From contig CACJTS010000006.1 in the NCBI GenBank assembly GCA_902596355.1, positions 23,331 through 87,330 of the forward strand: a DNA stretch of 64,000 bases, written 5' to 3'. This DNA comes from an uncultured Pelagibacteraceae bacterium (lineage in GTDB: Bacteria > Pseudomonadota > Alphaproteobacteria > Pelagibacterales > Pelagibacteraceae). The translations under genes and the position numbers were made by a program. Below, piece by piece: positions 62,655 through 64,000 of the stretch. The first letter of the stretch is position 1. Each line of letters starts with the position of its first letter. Below the pieces are notes generated by a model. The model searched no databases. It saw nothing but the letters and a program-made list of their open reading frames with translations, and was not told the DNA's origin.

Positions 62655-62821
62655 TTTCCTAGTTTTTTTAATTCAATGTTTTTTGCGTTAATTACTTTTT
62701 TTCCAGCATTTTCAAAATTAACTGTCACTTTATCGTTAATTATAGATTGCACTTGCCCAATTCCCCATTCTTTTTTTTCAGGATTAGTGACTTTGTCGCC
62801 TGGTTCATAATCTAAAATCAT
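62651..62821 (-). CDS. Small DUF3553-like protein, 56 residues
   Basis: ATG at 62821, TGA 62651-62653 overlapping the next [23 protein letters not shown] followed by [16 protein letters not shown] matches the short DUF3553 proteins (GDxVxHPxxxxWGxGQVxS... VNFEN.GKK), a small SH3/CarD-like beta fold. Function unknown. Confidence 0.72.
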   Translation of the reverse strand: MILDYEPGDKVTNPEKKEWGIGQVQSIINDKVTVNFENAGKKVINAKNIELKKLGK

Positions 62822-62862
62822 TTAATTTAACTTATATTGTAAATAAGTATAAATACCACCTT

Positions 62863-63981
62863 ATGAATAAAGATTTAAATTCTATTGGTTTAGATAAAAA
62901 ACCTTCAGATACTACTGTAGTTGTTGCAATGTCGGGAGGAGTAGATTCTTCCACTGTTGCAGGAATTATGAAAAAGGAAGGTTATAATGTAGTTGGAATA
63001 ACTCTAAAACTTTATGACGATGGTAAAGAAGTAGCTACTTCAAAGCAATGTTGTTCAGGTCAAGATATAATGGACGCTAAACGTGTCGCACACAAATTAG
63101 GTATAGATCATAAAATTTTATATTATCAAGATAAGTTTAAACAAGGTGTTATAGATAATTTTGTTGAGAGTTATTTAAAAGGCGAAACGCCAATTCCATG
63201 CGTTCAGTGCAATCAAACTGTAAAATTTAAAGATTTATTTGAAGTTTCAAAAGAACTCAAAGCTGATGCTTTGGTTACAGGGCACTATGTAAAAAGTATT
63301 ACAGAAAATAAAACTACAAACATGTATAGAGCTATAGATGAAAATAGAGATCAAAGTTATTTTTTGTTTAATACAACTAGAGAGCAATTAGATTATTTAA
63401 GATTTCCGTTAGGTGGAATGTTAAAAGATAAAACTAGAGAAATCGCAAAAAATCTAGACCTAAACGTTGCGGACAAACCTGATAGTCAAGATATCTGTTT
63501 TGTACCAAATGGCGATTATGCATCGGTAATACAAAAGTTCAGACCAGACTCCTTTCAGAAAGGTAATATAAAAAATTTAAATGGCGATGTAATTGGTGTT
63601 CATGATGGAATAATTAATTTTACGATTGGGCAAAGAAAAGGAATTAAAGTTTCTGACAAAGAGGCTCTATATGTATTAAAGATTAATTCTGATAAAAATG
63701 AAATAATAGTTGGACCTAAAGAAAAACTTGGAAAAAAAACAATTTCTTTAAAGGAAATAAATTTATTAACTAACAAAGAGGATTTAGATCAAAATTTATT
63801 TGTTAAAGTTAGATCTACCGGAAGTCTATTAGAGGCTAAAGTTGATCTTATAGATAACAATAATGCTAAAGTTAATTTAGCAATTCCTGAAGATGGCATT
63901 TCACCTGGTCAGGCATGCGTATTTTATCGTAAAGACCAGTTTGGCCACAAAGTGCTTGGTGGTGGTTGGATTAAAGAATAG
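62863..63981 (+). CDS. mnmA: tRNA-specific 2-thiouridylase MnmA
   Basis: 372-residue ATP-dependent sulfurtransferase. PP-loop MSGGVDSS, catalytic Cys in [11 protein letters not shown] and in DSQDICFVP, and C-terminal GQRKGI and GGGWIKE motifs. It makes s2U34 in Lys, Glu and Gln tRNAs. ATG at 62863; complete and ends 19 bases before the window end. Divergent from the DUF3553 gene. Confidence 0.96.
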   Translation: MNKDLNSIGLDKKPSDTTVVVAMSGGVDSSTVAGIMKKEGYNVVGITLKLYDDGKEVATSKQCCSGQDIMDAKRVAHKLGIDHKILYYQDKFKQGVIDNFVESYLKGETPIPCVQCNQTVKFKDLFEVSKELKADALVTGHYVKSITENKTTNMYRAIDENRDQSYFLFNTTREQLDYLRFPLGGMLKDKTREIAKNLDLNVADKPDSQDICFVPNGDYASVIQKFRPDSFQKGNIKNLNGDVIGVHDGIINFTIGQRKGIKVSDKEALYVLKINSDKNEIIVGPKEKLGKKTISLKEINLLTNKEDLDQNLFVKVRSTGSLLEAKVDLIDNNNAKVNLAIPEDGISPGQACVFYRKDQFGHKVLGGGWIKE

Positions 63982-64000
63982 CAGAAGAATTATTTCTTCT

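Noticed and set aside
1..64000. tRNA, rRNA, CRISPR arrays, prophage, transposases and integrases
   Set aside because: None was recognised on either strand by reading; a tRNAscan, Rfam and IS search could still find a missed one.

Overview
The window looks like chromosomal DNA from a SAR11-clade alphaproteobacterium (Candidatus Pelagibacter or a close relative). This is inferred from very AT-rich, tightly packed coding DNA, many genes that abut or overlap by a few bases, a TPP riboswitch directly in front of a ThiV-type sodium:solute symporter, and a run of high-affinity uptake systems (three ABC/TRAP/TTT families) beside oxidative sugar genes. No rRNA, tRNA, CRISPR array, phage gene, integrase or insertion sequence was seen.

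Region 1 (1-40.8 kb) is a large accessory carbohydrate and polyol catabolism block. It opens with the tail of a sugar ABC ATPase. A minus-strand operon follows with a sugar-binding protein, two permeases, a GH4 glycosidase and a GH1 beta-glucosidase. Next come an aldo/keto reductase, an SDR, inositol 2-dehydrogenase-like IolG and a divergent IolE-like dehydratase/isomerase. A TRAP transporter (DctQMP), a secreted Sel1 protein and a diheme cytochrome c peroxidase-like protein follow. The 17.3-21 kb minus-strand cluster carries a 2-hydroxyacid dehydrogenase, a PhyH-type dioxygenase, a second Fe(II)/2-oxoglutarate oxygenase and a PanE-like reductase. Then come a DUF1907 (C11orf54-like) protein, a small winged-helix-like protein, an HpaI-type aldolase, an aldehyde dehydrogenase, IolD, another Gfo/Idh/MocA protein, a XylB-like sugar dehydrogenase and a PdxA2-like protein. 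The block closes with a TctCBA transporter, an SDR, a ROK kinase, a ribose/fructose-type ABC transporter, a second XylB-like dehydrogenase, an aldose epimerase and a fourth Gfo/Idh/MocA protein. Together these suggest uptake of sugars, polyols and sugar acids, oxidation at C1 or of ring hydroxyls, retro-aldol cleavage and aldehyde oxidation. Inositol genes are present (iolG, iolE, iolD), but iolB and iolC are not in the window.

Region 2 (40.8-64 kb) looks like conserved housekeeping DNA. It holds a pentapeptide-repeat protein, riboswitch-controlled thiV, a periplasmic thioredoxin-like protein, a YadGH-type ABC exporter, TauE/SafE, a SOUL heme-binding protein, a beta-carbonic-anhydrase-like protein, the ybbAP/tesA divergon, one decayed gene, a TPR protein, an SRAP protein, RseP and HU. 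Two tandem ammonium transporters, peroxiredoxin, a GT9 glycosyltransferase, rhodanese, an HCCA-isomerase-like protein, an ABA4-like membrane protein, RecX, a CysQ-like phosphatase with two tiny partners, and MnmA complete it.

Notable architecture: substrate-binding-protein genes are each followed by a hairpin; several convergent gene pairs overlap at their stop codons; the tesA/ybbA divergent pair appears to share a CATG start; and the iolG/iolE intergenic region holds a long near-perfect inverted repeat. Three short genes (45343-45507, 61741-61884, 62651-62821) were found by direct reading.
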